Of a stretch of DNA of 64,000 nucleotides, positions 41,374 to 54,942 are shown in pieces (position 1 is the stretch's first letter; every line of letters begins with the position of its first letter). The translations under genes were made by a program, and so were the position numbers. The notes under the pieces were generated by a model. It did not search any database. It was given only the letters and a program-made list of their open reading frames with translations, and was not told the DNA's origin. Origin of the DNA: Physcomitrium patens. Lineage: Eukaryota; Streptophyta; Bryopsida; Funariales; Funariaceae. The stretch covers positions 14,853,850 to 14,917,849 of the forward strand of contig NC_037254.1 in NCBI RefSeq assembly GCF_000002425.4, read 5' to 3'.

Positions 41374-43090
41374 ATGAGATGTAATTTCCCGTTTAATGAA
41401 AAGCTTGAAGGGCTCGCGAAAAAAGATTATAAAATGCAGTATGTTCGGGGCAAGGCGGTCCACGGTTACAGGGCATTGCATGACACATTCTACTCCATTA
41501 AGGTGCCCCATCTTTACTTATTTCCTCATACCACTAGTTATTCATGTTTCTTAAACAGTTTTCCATGATAAAGTGTTGCTGAAGTTGATCAATCCCTCAT
41601 TTGCAAGTGTTTGTATCCATGTGTAGTGAAGGTCATGGTCTACAACTTAAAGGCATAAAGATTTTTTTGCGTGTTATTTAGACAGATGGTTTGAATTCGT
41701 GAATGTGATGGCATGATCTTCTCGACTATGATCGGCAATGTTACACTGATTCCACCTTCTGGGTTGTGTTACAAGTCCGCATTGTGTTTTCTTCTTCAGC
41801 TTTGATTCATTAAGGGTTGGTTAATTTGTGATTTGCTTCTATTTACAGATTGTTTGCCATACTCTTACGTGGCTTCAACCAAAAGCTCTTCTAGCTCAGT
41901 CAGAAAGTAATCGTGCTCCTGCTTGGTGTGCAGGCTGTATTTGAAAAGCACAACGTGGTTTTCACCATTGGAGCATCTCTGGCATCAGCGGGAGCTGCAT
42001 GGGCAGGTGATCTTCCACTTCACTATTTAGCATCTCCTTAATGATATTTTAAAAAATACCTTTGTTTTAGTACTGAGAATTGAATGTACATGATAAAATT
42101 GCACGTAACTTGTGAGCTAGAAATCCTGAAGACAGTCATTTAACCAATTTGGTATGCGGAACTCACTTAACCAAGGAATTATTGAGCTTTTTAGGCAATG
42201 TGGAAAGCTCCATGTTCAGATCAAGCCGAACTCAAGTATTCCGGATCAGTTTGATTCGTGTATTTTGTGTTGGATAGGATACACGGCACGTCAATTGCAT
42301 CAAAGGAAAGTGGAGGAGCGACTTAACTCTATTGAGCAAGCGGTAAGGATTTGACATTTTTGGGATGTTATAGAACATTGTCAGGCGTGGTTTCTTACCA
42401 AAGGTTGTGTCAAGCCGCTTCTCTCATTTGCCTAAATTGTTAGGGCAGGTGTGTTGTCATTTGCTTGTGAAATGTCTTGGTTAAGCATTTGTCCGTGAAC
42501 CTGAATTTCATCAACCGGTGTCGCTGTAAGCTACCCTTCATATTTCCTTGAGCTTTCAACAACTTTTGCTGGGAGTCAGATGACTACAGTGCACAACTTG
42601 GAGGTGGAGCAAGTGCAGGCGATAACGAAAGGGATTGGTGTTAGCTATCCTGCTTGTGCAGCTACTGCTACTACTACTTTAGTTGTCGGGTAACAGTTTT
42701 CATTCGCATAATGCCCTTGAACCTCGAAATTAATTGACAGTGCACTCGGCTGGTAGATAGATTCTGTCATCTGATTTTGGATTAGTAAGAGCTGAGTACT
42801 AACAGGGTCTTGAACGTTGCAGGTATGCACTTGGATTTCGCGGTGGGCGTAGATATACTCTAAACAGAATACGCAAGCAACAACAGAAGCCGCTTGCCCT
42901 ATCGAAGCTCAACGTGACAAAGCTGTCGAGGTTTTCTCAAGTTTTTCAAAGAGCGATTGTCCGTCCTTCCCGAGCAACTGACCCACTGCAGGCTAATTGT
43001 GATACGAAGCAGGATACCAAGCAGGAGCTCACATTGAATGCACTTGAAGCAGTGGGAGTAGTTGAAGCACCTAAACCAGTCATTAAATGA
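41374..43090 (+). CDS. Unknown small protein with two hydrophobic segments, 5 exons
   Basis: Exons 41374-41502, 41934-42006, 42278-42342, 42580-42689 and 42823-43090 join in phase to 645 nt (214 aa). The start could also be the in-frame ATG at 41434. Two likely membrane segments are seen, one around TIGASLASAGAAWAGY and one around CAATATTTLVVGYALGF, with a charged helix (HQRKVEERLNSIEQA) between them and a basic C-terminal part after GFRGGRRY. The C-terminus ends VEAPKPVIK. The pattern looks like a conserved plant membrane protein, but I cannot name it. Exons 2-5 fit splice signals and phase well; exon 1 is less certain. Confidence 0.7.
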
Positions 43091-44923
43091 TGGACCACTC
43101 CTCTTTTTGCTTTGCGACTAGCGTTTTATGTTTTAGCACCATTCTAGTTGTTAGCCTGAAAAGGCTGGTGTCCGGACGTAGTGTTTAAGAATCTTGAGTT
43201 CTCAGGTTTACTCAGGACTCGAAATATTTTTGTACAACTGAATCGTACCCATTGGTTTCTGACAGTAACGTTTGAATTATAGTTTATAGCTGTGTTTATT
43301 CCGCAGAACTGAGTGTACTTATTATAGTTTTGTAGCGATGGTAATTTATTGTTAACCGTCTAGATTTCTTAGGACGGTAGTTCAGCACTTATTTGTGAGC
43401 TGAAAACGTGAGACGGCCACTTGGAAGACATTCCTTTGATCATGTTGGCTTATACTTCAACAGATTAATATTGATTTTCTCCCCAGTATGGCAACCATGT
43501 GGATCTAGGCCTTGCACCCATCCGTCAAACGGATTATATTTTATGGCTGCCTCGTTGTTGTTGACTGTGTAATTCCACTAAATTTTGAGAGATGCAGAAG
43601 GTCATCATATGATCAATCTTCAACACCATGGAAGCAGGAAAATATTGATGTTCACGGGGTAAATGGATCCCATTAATTCTTGAGTTGCGGAGTTGATAGC
43701 ATTGAGGTCATTTTGACGTTTGTAGTTTCTAATATTGTCCGAGGCAGCACGGCCCTCACGAACTGGAAATTACTAGATGAAGTAAAATTAGTCAGAAGCT
43801 GAAGCACTAGTTTCGAGAGTAACAATTGACAAATCAAAAGTCCTCCACTGTAAAAATAAGCTGACTCCCGAATCAAACCAAATGGTCAAGTGCAGATATT
43901 GTCATGATGTACAGTGCCCTGCATAATATATGAAGGGGAAGAGGACAATGAAAATGAAAATGAATGAGCAAGGGGACCTGGCTCGGTTGTGCTCCTTGCC
44001 TGGCCTTGCCGTCCAACATGTGCGAGAGAGAGAGTGCTTGTCTAGAGGGCAAGACCTCCCACTGTTCTCAAGCTCTTAGTAAGAGAGAGAGGGAGAGAGA
44101 GATATAGTGGCTCTGCTGTTTCGCAGATCCCTGATTCCTCTTGATCGTCGCTTTCCTCTTTCAGTCCTGCCCATCCTGAGCTTGTCATATCTTCTTTGAA
44201 GTCCCTTCGAGCCCCTTTTCTGTTTCCGTCCGCCTCTCCGCTCTCCTTGCTTCATCGTATTTCCTATTTCTCTGTCTGTTTTCTTCTACGTTCCCTACTG
44301 AAGGAAGTTGCTGTGGCTCTCTCGCCACTCCCAATTCGGTGATTGAATCGGATGCTTATCTCTTTTTCCGCTCCTCCATCTAGCATCTAATTTGTGGGCG
44401 TAGTTTTAGGTCATACTGCGTTTCATTGATCTGGCTTCCCCGCCCTGGTCGTCAGAAGCAGCATTTATTGGAATGCTATTCATGGCCTTTGGATGCCAGC
44501 GTTGTAGCAATACTTTGGCTTAAACGAGATTGGTGAAGTTGTCGTCACGATTTTTTTATTGCCTGGTTCAGTTCTGATGATTCTGGCTCTAACCAGGTTG
44601 AGGTGCCTTCAGAACTTTCAGCCTTTGGCAACGGAATCAATCGTAAGTCTGCTCATGTAGGCCTTTGAGCAATTAGAGAAACAGATTGAGCAATTATGCT
44701 GGAGAAGAGACGTGGTCTTTGATTGCGGATTCTTGCAGGTTTTAGCACTTCTGGTCACAACAAGGTGAAGGAAGTTCGACTGGGGAGCAGCTGTTGAAGT
44801 TTTTCATATTCAATCTTTCTTGTATCATTGGATCGTATAATTATGAGTGGTGGAGACTGGGCGGTGGAGGGAATTTGAAGTGACTGGTATATATATATAT
44901 ATATATATTCAAGTCGATCCGCT
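43091..44923. other. Spacer and 5' UTR of the importin-11 gene
   Basis: GA-rich tracts at 44023-44034 and 44083-44103 and an (AT)n run at 44889-44909, just before the start codon. It probably holds a long 5' UTR, perhaps with an intron. No other gene seen. Confidence 0.5.
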
Positions 44924-47373
44924 ATGGCGCTTACATCAGCCGAGGACCTTTCAAGGGTCTATACTCTTCTACGTGATGCCCTGAGACAGGATGAGGCTAC
45001 GCGCAAGCCAGCAGAAGCAACATTGGCTGCTTGTGAGGGTCGGCCTGGTTTTTGTTCATGTCTTCTGGTGAGAATAATTTCCGCTGAAGATCTTGATACA
45101 TTTTTCTTCTAATTGCTTCTTTAATGCTTTGAAAGAAAGTTCAGCAGATGATCCCGTATTTTTCTTGCCTCCTTTTTTAGGGCTGATCTTAATCGCGTAT
45201 AGCATTATCTAAACACGAATTTTCTTCTTCGAAAAGGTTGCTTGGTTGGTGATTTCATGCCGAATTGTCTGTCATGTTAATATTCGCAGTGCGTTTGCGG
45301 ACTGTCTGGACTTCACTTGATGTGACTAATCAAATATCAGATATGGTTCTTGTATTTGTGGAGATTTGTATCCTTGAGTAATGTGGCAAATCAAATTGTG
45401 GTGTGGGGTTTATCACATGTACTTCCACTTTATTGCGTCAGAAACCCACACTTTAGGGTTTTGTGGTAAGTTGTGGGAAGAATGAAGTCATAGTTCGAAA
45501 TGCTCATGCATTTGAGAGGATGTTGACCGAGTGATTCGAGGTGTCTCAGTCTGTGGTAACGTCTGCAAATACCTTGTAGCGTCTTCGTGGTCGATTCCAA
45601 TTGGTTCTTTTTCAGATGTTTACTTTCACGTATCCAAATTCAGTCCTCGTGCCGGTGGGCAATGGGCAATACTCAAGGTTTTTGTTAAGTTCATTAAAAA
45701 GACATTTTAAATTCAAAATTTTCATATTTTAATATATTCTATGTTCAACTTAGATCATAACTTGAAAGCGAAAGAGAGATTTATGGTTCCGGGAAATATT
45801 TTTTGCTCTCTCCTATAAATTGTGTGTATCTTAAAGATGTAGAACCCTTGGCCTATTTTTTCGTTTGGAGTACTTCATTTATGATTCGAGGTGAATGTGA
45901 GTTTTATTTTTGGATTTCTGCCTGTCATCTTGCTGCTTCACTTTTTCAGATTTTGTAGCATCGTTAGCCGAGATTTTTCCTTTGCATGTTGGTGAATGCC
46001 TGCTCTAACTCTGTTATGATACGGCCACACTCTAATGGCAACTGTAGGAGATTATTGGTGCTAAGGATCTGGAACACCAAAGTGATGCTCGATGGCTGGC
46101 GTCAGTTTATTTCAAAAACAGTATCAACCGATATTGGAGGACTCGTCGTGATTCTCCGTGAGTGCTCACTGCTTGAACAGAATTCTATTTTCCGGAGTTC
46201 ACGAATGGTATCTGAGTCGTTTACGAGATACTTTCTGCATGTTCAACTTTTCTTTAGGAATACGTATTACCTTTTGTATCTAGTAATGCCGCATATCCAA
46301 GAATCAGTGCTTATCTATTTTAGGCTTTCATGGTGTTTTTAAGTGCTGTCCCGGTGTCAGCCAGAGTCTTTGGACTAAATCTGGGCATAGTCCCGTTTCA
46401 TGTCATAGGCTGCAATGCTGTCCATATGGAAAATGGCTTGACACTTTTTGGGGCTCACAGGGGCATAAGTGATGCAGAAAAACCTCATTTACGGAGCAGG
46501 CTGCTTGATTTGCTTAGAGAGGAGAATAACCAGGTCTGCTTTTTGTGAATGATTCTACATGAGTTCATCGTCCCCCCCTCCCCCCTCCTGCCCTAAGCGG
46601 GCTTCTTCTTTCTTGTGTGATGCAGTTTCTGAAGTGTACATGTTTATGTCGAACCATATCTAACCTACTGTTTGATGTGGCAGGTTGCTGTCCAATTAGC
46701 ACTTCTTATTTCAAAAATTGCTCGATTTGATTACCCACGAGAATGGTACGTTGTCGTCAAGATGTTTTAATTTTTCAATTGCGGTTTGTGTTATGGTTGG
46801 CAACTATTTTTTCCCTTTTATCTTACTAAGTTATTGGATGAAACGTCTTTATTCTGCCATGCTGTAAATGCTCGTTGGTGTTTTTTCGTGTATTGTTGAC
46901 TGGTATGTAGCGAAATGGGTCGCAGGCCAGAGCTATTCCCAACTTTACTGCAGAAATTGCAAATTCCCGATGTACTTGCAACTCAACGCATATATTTGGT
47001 GCTTAATCAAACTCTGAAGGAGCTTTCTACTAAACGTTTAGCAGCTGATCAACGTAATTTTGCGGAGGTATGTTACTTGAATCAGGCTTGTCACTTCCTT
47101 ACATTGATTAAACTGAATACGAGTCGTATTTCTCTTGGTTGTCAGTTGCCAATTGCCAGTGAGATGCCAATGAGGAGTCCCAGTTGCATTGTTCCATTTA
47201 ATTGGTCATGGTTTATGCTTATATTTTAAAAGATTTTAGATGTTCTGCTCAGCGAGGGTGCTGTAATCTTCCAGGTTTTTGATTATGCTTGGATGTTATT
47301 TTATTCCCTTGAGTGTCTTGGATTAGATTTTTGTATCTTCTTCCTCGAGCAATCTTTGTTTTGTTCATGCTTT

Positions 47374-47418
<45 letters not shown>

Positions 47419-50400
47419 TTCTTCTTCTTCTTCTTTCTTTTTATTTATTTTTATAAAAGAAATATTAGTTTCTTATTATTGTCAATCAGTCATTCTCAGC
47501 ATGTATCTTTTTCGTAAGTGACACACCAGCACACTGAACAGGAACATAGTTCAATGAAAGAGCATTACTTGTAGTAGTTGGAGCGACTTTCTGACTTTGG
47601 CAATTGCATCTGTCCATCGTGTTAAGTAAATGGCCATGCAAGTATATGTAAAGCATCGATTCTAGCTTGCTGTGCATTGCCTGCTTTGTATTTATGGTTT
47701 CCGTGTCGCAGGTGACAGCCCAATATTTTGAGTACACATGGCACCACTGGTGTACGGACACTCAAGTTATTCTTCAAGGTCTTCAGTCACTTGTCTCAGA
47801 TCCTCAGAGTTTAATTATTGTTTCAGACCAAGATCAGGTATTCCAGCTGACATGCGAACGCTGGATGTTATGCCTGAAAGTACTTCGTCGAATGTTAATA
47901 CATGGCTTTCAAAACGATGCAAAGTCTGTTCAGGTGCGCTTCACTGAAAAGTTTTGAGATTGTCAAAATGAATTTTTGATTTTGTAGAGAGATACCACCT
48001 TAGCTGTTCCAACGAAAAGGTGTTGTAGCTTTCGAACAAAACTTCTCTTATGGCATGTGATGTTTTTTCTTAAGAAAAGGAAAATGACTGTCATTTAGGG
48101 TAAGCGAGTACCTACTCATGGATGTCTTCGAATAGTTTTCACTCTTGTATTTAGATTTGTTATGTACTCATTTCCGCTCTACATGACTTGTGCAGGAAGT
48201 AGGTCCAGTGAAAGATGTTTGTCCTCCATTTTTACAAGCAGTTCAGGAACTGCTGAAGTACCGTAAGTTACACTCCTATCCCGTTGCTAGCTTAGACTAT
48301 GTTTGACACGTCGATCATACCAGCTACTCGGGCAATTTACATACTATCTTGTATTTCATCGTGACCCATTCTTCGAGAGCCAGGCATGAATAAGTTTGCA
48401 TTTGTTGCAGGTACTGCGTTGAAACATGGGCAGGTTTTGCATGCTTTTGTGGATAAGGCATGCTTGAAATTAATGAAGATATTTGTAGAAGTTCAATCTA
48501 CTCATCCTTACTCATTCAGCAACAGGGTCGTGCTTCCGTCAGTGTTGGAGTTCTGCTACATACAGATAACAGAAGTGAAGGAGGATAATGTACCTTTTGA
48601 GCCTTTCTTGATCAAGTGTATGATCTTTGTTCAGAGTGTTATCCAATGCGGTGCTTACAGACCCAACAAGACTGGTAGGGTAGTTGGGCAGAGCACTACT
48701 ACCATGGAAGAAACTAAAGCAAATTTGGCAAGACAGGCCGAAGAAATAGTAATGTCTCTATTGAACAAGCAACGCTTGGTGGTACTATGTGAAATTTTGG
48801 TTCGAAGGTACAAACATGCTTTGACCTTCCCTGGGTTGGCTTTTGTGAGCGGAAACTGCTCGAATCAAAGCCTACAGCTTCTTGTCTTTTGTTCTGATTC
48901 TCCAGTGCTTAGTGCATGTGCTTAAGGTAGTTTCATTTTTTGTAGATACTTTGTACTCACACCTGCGGACCTGGAGGAATGGGCACAAGATCCTGAATTA
49001 TTCCACCATGAGCAAGATCTTGTTCAATACAAGGAGAAGATACGGCCTTGCGCTGAATCTCTATATCTATCTCTATTTGAATGTCATCGAGAGGTATATT
49101 CTGATTTTATTTCCTCCTGACATCAGATCTTACAGATTTTTTGTTTGTGTGTTGTTCCCTGGGTTGTCTTTGCCACGCAAGAAGTCTTAAAATATGCTAC
49201 TCAGTCCTCTAATATGACAGTAATTTTGATGACGTTTCTGGTATTTGTCAAGTGGTAGGTGTTATATAATATGTTTTCTCGAAGTCGAGTTACGTTTTAG
49301 GCTTGACAATAATGTGTGTGTTCTCTGACGTTATCTTGCATTTATTTAGATTCATGTGCCTGGATTGATTGCAAGTACGTGTATGCTTTTTTATGTTCCC
49401 ATTCCTGTTTGATTCCAATCGAAGAACACGTCTTTACTGCAGCTTTTAGCTCCGGTGGTGGTCGGGATACTCAAACAGGCCTCAGAAGCATGTCCGGCTG
49501 TTGCTGGAGCAGATGTACAAATTACACCTGCCTTGCTACTGAAAGAAACTGCATACAATGCAGTTGGGGCAGCGTACTATGATCTTCATGATTATATTGA
49601 TTTCAAATCTTGGTGCGTTGATCTTCCAGAAGTGATAACCTTCCCACGTTAGAAACTGGATGTCTTTAGGACAGAATCGTATTCGTAATTTTATTTATTT
49701 ATTGATTTAAAGTGTTTTTTTGATTGCGCGATTCTTTTCTTTCAATATGGATGGTCTCGCTTTTGTATTGAGGAGGGTGTCTAAGAAATGGCTCTCGGAT
49801 GCTCAGGTCAGTGACTAGTCATTTCGTCCATGGTTTTTAAGAACATTTAGATTTTATGTCCTCTATTAGGGTTTTAGAAGTTGGCTTTGTCGAAGAGTAT
49901 TTTCTTTTCCACATTAATTTTCAAAAGTTAGTATTGTTGAATTCTGTCCCTGCTTCAGGTGGGAAGGTGCTCTTGTTCATGAAATGAGTAATCTCCATCC
50001 AAATGGTCGAATCCTCTCGCGAAGAATTGCTTGGCTCTTGGGAAAGTGGGTGAACAAGGTTTGCATTTCATGAGCTCGTGTTTTTATGAAATTTTCTATC
50101 GCGTAATTGTTCTGATTTTGCTTTATGTTTTTCAGTTGCTTTTACTGGACTTTTTTACAACTTGAGTGTAAAGACAATACGGTAGTTTATTCTTTATTGG
50201 CGCGGGGCTGACGTGACCACTCTTCTGAGCTAGTAGTGATAAGATCAGCTGATTCTGGGTACCGGGATTATGTTTGTAATAGATCAAAGGCGAGCTAAGA
50301 AAGCCTGTTTACAGTGCTTTGATAATACTACTGGGTCATGGTGATCTAGCAGTACAGGTACGGGTTCATTTTTCCTGTCCACACTACTGTCTCATTTAAA

Positions 50401-53400
50401 TTGGATATAAGTCGGTGGATCTTAATTTTTCTCATGCAATATTTTATGGGCACAGTTTACTTGAATGCTGATTTCCACAAGGTTTGGCATTTCAAACTGA
50501 AACGGCTATTTTATGTTGGTGTAGTTGGCAGCGTGCCACTCATTGCAAAACTTAATAGACGACGTTCATTTCTATGAAGAAGAGTTCTTGGAATATGTGC
50601 CCACGTGTTTGGGGCTTTTGATCCAGTTCATGCAAAACGCACAAGAGTTTGACTCCAAGGTCTGGCATTTTAAGTCTTGCACCATCATTTGGTCCTGTTC
50701 AACCTACCTTCCAATTCCTGCGGTGCACGGAAAAAGCATCAATATTGATGCTTAGATTTGCCACATGTACAAAATTGGATGTATATAACAACCAGCTCTT
50801 GTTCTCAACATTTGTTTTTCATTTGTTGCAGCTCCAGATTTTCAACCTTGTGTCTCTTATAATTGATCGCCTTGGTGGGAAGATTGTACCATGTGTTGAT
50901 AAGATTCTAGCATTTCTGCCTCAGGTAAGATGGGGTGTTTTACATGCAGTGAAAAAATTAGCTCCTTATCGACCACTTTGCGGATTGCGGATTCTGGGAC
51001 TAAATGGTTAAATTGGTCCAATCATTAACTTATTTGTCCTACAACTCTACCCCTTACCTACGCCCGGTACTGTCATTTGTTGACCCGGGCATCATGTTTC
51101 TGAAAGGATCCTCACTTAGGTTAAGTAAATTTGAATTATTGTGCATCACTAGTATCACTCTAATTATAAAGCCGTGTTCTTTTGCTTGAAAATGGCTAAT
51201 CGCGAACTGATGCCGAAGCATTATCATCTATATGCTTTTTGTATGCTGTGTCGATTTGTCCGATTTCCGATGATCTTTCCCTTCCTCACCTGTATCATTC
51301 AAATGATGATTGGATTCATGCATTCCAACATAAGAGGAAAAAATACTACAATGATGTCTCTTATAATGAGTTGTGCACAGGTTTGGCAAGATTCAGAGGG
51401 ACAGAGCTTGCTGCAAATTCAAGTGATGCTTGCACTTTCGCGTCTGTTGGTTGCACTTGGACCACGCTCTTCAATCTGCTACGACATCCTTTTTCCAATT
51501 TTGCAGTGTAGTACAGATGTGAATCAACCTGATGAACTTAACATGTTGGAGGATGGTATGCAGGTACACACACTGAGTTCATTTACTAGTTTTTACTATC
51601 GCGGTCTTCGTTAGCCAAAACATGCGTTGTTCTAAATTCGTTGTTCTAAATGTCTGATAAAATGTGAAGTTTATTATTGTTGTAAAATAGCCTCGGGATA
51701 ACCTTATCTATAGATATCTAGGGACTGCATTCTGGGATTTGAGATACTATTTGGCAAGGCATGGAGATGTGGGATTTAGTAAATTCCAAGTGTTTTGCAC
51801 AACTATGTAAAGGACATTGTGCCATCAGTCTTTCACATTCTACGATAACATGTGCTGTTCGTGAACTTCGGAAAGAGTGATTATTCCTACATACATCAAT
51901 TTGTCTGTATTGAATTTCTGCGATGTTTACAGAGAAATTGACTTGCTACGTTTTCACATTACATTTCTTAATCCTGTTGCATGGAGCTGCAGTTGTGGGA
52001 AACGACATTGAGAAATGCCGCCGTCATGGTTCCTCCACTTATGAATCTATTTCCTCATCTTGTTGCTGTTATGGAGCGCAATTTTGATCATCTTCAGGTG
52101 AGCTGGTGTTCTGATCAGAGTGTTGAAGCTTTAGTCTGAATTTCTACGAAGTGATGGCTTAGTACCAGAAACCTATTTTGCTGAAATTCGTTTGGTATAC
52201 TAGTCAACCGCTAGAGTGTCTTGGTTGGCTCTAGTAGTTACTTCAAATTGATTTTTTTCATATTCAAATAGTAAGTTGACCTTAAATTTGTTCAACATGC
52301 ATTGTATTAATGTCTTCGTGTGGTGTTTGGTCTAAATATGTGGCTGTTGTACATGCAGGCTGCCATGAATATCATTCAGAGTTATATTCTCCTTGGAGGA
52401 GCTAACTTTGTAAGGTCGAATGCTAGTGGTGTGGTGAAAATCTTTGATGTTGTTGTTGGAAATGTGAAAGAGAAGGGAATGTTGTATACCCTCCCTGTTA
52501 TCGACTCTCTTATTCAGGTGTCTTACTTATCTTCTGTTGGTATGGGTTCTGTTCAATCTGATTAAGCCAGATGCACAGCTCTTGTTCTTTGGTTTTTTAT
52601 TGATTTATATTTCAGGTTTACTATTATGGATATTATTGACACTGAATTTCCTCTTGTTTTGTTGTTTGAATATGAAATATTGTGTCGATTGTGTCTGTCC
52701 ATATCGTATCTGTACTGAACATAGTATAAGTGATGGTTTTGCAGTGCTTTCCTGTGGACGCACCGCCTCTTTTGGAGGGAATCCTGCAGGTATAATTTTT
52801 GATGTCTTTTTTGTGGTTGTAACGAATTAAAGCATAGAGTATAGAGTTTGTTGTTTTTCGCCATATATTTCTAAATATTCAAAAGTAACCCCTTAAACAC
52901 TTGCAGCCAAGGTGTGCACTAAAATAAGGCAACCCAAGTGTATAATGGTTAAGAGTCGGGGGTTTGTTATGTTGTGGCTTGTTTTCTAGTTAGATTTTCT
53001 TATTTCTTTTTATTTCTTTTGTTTCTTATTTCATTTATTTATTTTCCCTTTTCCATGAGGAGCTGTAGAAAGACTTGAGGTTTCACTTCAAGTGCAGTCT
53101 TGCTTGCAATTTTTTGGTTATGTTTCGCGGGAATATTATTTATAGTACATTATTGATGTGCAGTTTGTAGATAAGATATTACACAAATTCCTTCTAATGT
53201 TTCCACTAGGAGAGGGTTGAGAGCTTGCTTTGTTTGAATTATCTGCATCTTACAAGTCTCGTTGGAACGCAGAAACTCTTCGTGATGGTAGCAAGTGGGC
53301 GTGATGACGCTGATCTTGTGAAGGCATCCGCAGGAGCTGTGTTAGCAAGAGTTTTTGTCCAAAACAATGCGTTCTTTGCACAATTTACATCGCAACCATC

Positions 53401-54942
53401 TCTTTTCCTTGCTCTACAGCAATCAGGGATGGTTGTGTCGGACCAGATTCCACTTTTTCTCTTCTTTGATGCCTGGCTTGACAAGGTAACAATAGTTTTG
53501 TGGTTTTACTCAAAATTCTTTTTGTTTCTGTTCCCAGAAACTCGATAAGTAATTATTATCTTGTGGGGTTTTCATGATCCCACATTTGCTTTCTTTTGTA
53601 TGATCCATGTTCTTTCACATGATTTACAGCATACAGTGTATGATTAATAGAGCAACTCTGTTTTTCAGGTGGATTCCTTGACGAGCATGCTAAAACGGAA
53701 GTTGTGTGCTCTTGCTCTTTGCATACTGCTTACAGTTAGCCAGCCACAAGTCCTGGACAGACTTGAACAGATTCTCAGGTATGCTTTAGTACTACATAAT
53801 TTGAGGATTTTCTCTGTTGGACGTGCAATAGGAACAAATCTATTACGTCCTATTTGGTTGATTGCACATTGAATCAGAATCTATAAGATAGAATCTCATC
53901 TCACAAGTTTGCTATTCTGTTACTTGTCCTATTATTTGTCATTGGGAAGGTGTCGCAGTCCCCACAATAGATAGATCTAGGTCAGTTCAAGTATGCTTCC
54001 GCATTTGGCTTACTAAGAAACAGTGGATGAGATTGGATACTGAAAGAGACCTTAAACTGGAATTTAAAAACTGACTTTTAAGTGCTTGGTTGAAAATGTA
54101 CTGTGGAAGTAAGATCTATTTTAACTACTGTGAAATTCCTCATCATGTCCTTCATGAACCACACACTGTTTTATACAAAATCAAGTTCGAAGAGATTGAC
54201 TCTGTATGAAGCTCTGTGAAGCTTGCGTCCAGCAAGGCTATTTATTTCCGAACTACCTAGCATTTGGTGGTGTGCTCGTCTTGATTAATGTGTGTCTGTT
54301 CAAAATATATTTTGGCAATGTCTAACTCAGATTGGCATGTTTTGACTTGCAGTGTTTGCACCAGCGTCCTTCATGAGACTGCGGAAGAAAATAACGCCAG
54401 TGCATCAAGGTGTGGTTCGAGGATTTTGTTCTTTTATTTTTGTAAAATTCTAGTGCTTGTGTTAAAAGATGGTTTATATATTACTGTAAAATTTATCTAA
54501 TACGAAATTTACTATTCAAGTGAAGATTCTCATGATCCAATTTTGGTGTGGCAGTTATGACTATAGCAGTGTAGAAGACGGATCGATGGGATCCGTGGAA
54601 AGTGAAGAATCCAGGAAAAGACAGGTAACATTTTTGAGCTTTTGACATCCCGGAGCAAATCAAGGGTGTTTTATTTGCTATCGTTGATTGGTACTTATTG
54701 ATTTCCTTTATTGCTGCTCTTAATTAATCTGAAGTATTGCGGTTATATCTTGACAACTAATTGTGGATTGCAATATACAGGTCATCAGTGCAGATCCAAT
54801 CGTTAAAGTTCCACTTGCTCCTTTTCTGAAAGAGAAGCTACAAACTTGTGCCCAAGTTCACGGTAACGCTGCTTTCAATATGACAATGGCTAAGCTCCAT
54901 CCAACCCTTCTTGATCAGCTCCAAAAGCTTATGCAATCATGA
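44924..54942 (+). CDS. IPO11: Importin-11 (IPO11), importin-beta family, 23 exons
   Basis: A nuclear transport receptor that binds Ran-GTP and imports cargoes, including ubiquitin-conjugating enzymes in animals (family knowledge). Exons: 44924-45067, 46048-46157, 46461-46533, 46684-46745, 46926-47067, 47712-47933, 48196-48262, 48411-48807, 48946-49093, 49443-49612, 49959-50058, 50283-50357, 50525-50659, 50832-50924, 51381-51563, 51993-52097, 52359-52517, 52745-52789, 53273-53485, 53669-53778, 54353-54409, 54555-54624, 54781-54942. They total 3042 nt (1013 aa; the human protein is about 975). The N-terminal importin-beta domain shows KPAEATLAACE, RWLASVYFKNSINRYWR and REENNQVAVQLALLISKIAR; ELFPTLLQ, KRLAADQR and, near the end, SADPIVKVPLAPFLKEKLQ follow the importin-11 order rather than exportin-4. 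All junctions are GT..AG and phases agree. The exon 19 acceptor is the least certain. Confidence 0.92.
47371..47434 (+). repeat. TTTC and TTC microsatellite in an importin-11 intron
   Basis: About eleven TTTC units followed by several TTC units inside intron 5, far from either splice site. Confidence 0.9.

Noticed and set aside
44924-54942. Exportin-4
   Set aside because: My first impression from the N-terminal domain. The block order and the C-terminus fit importin-11 better.
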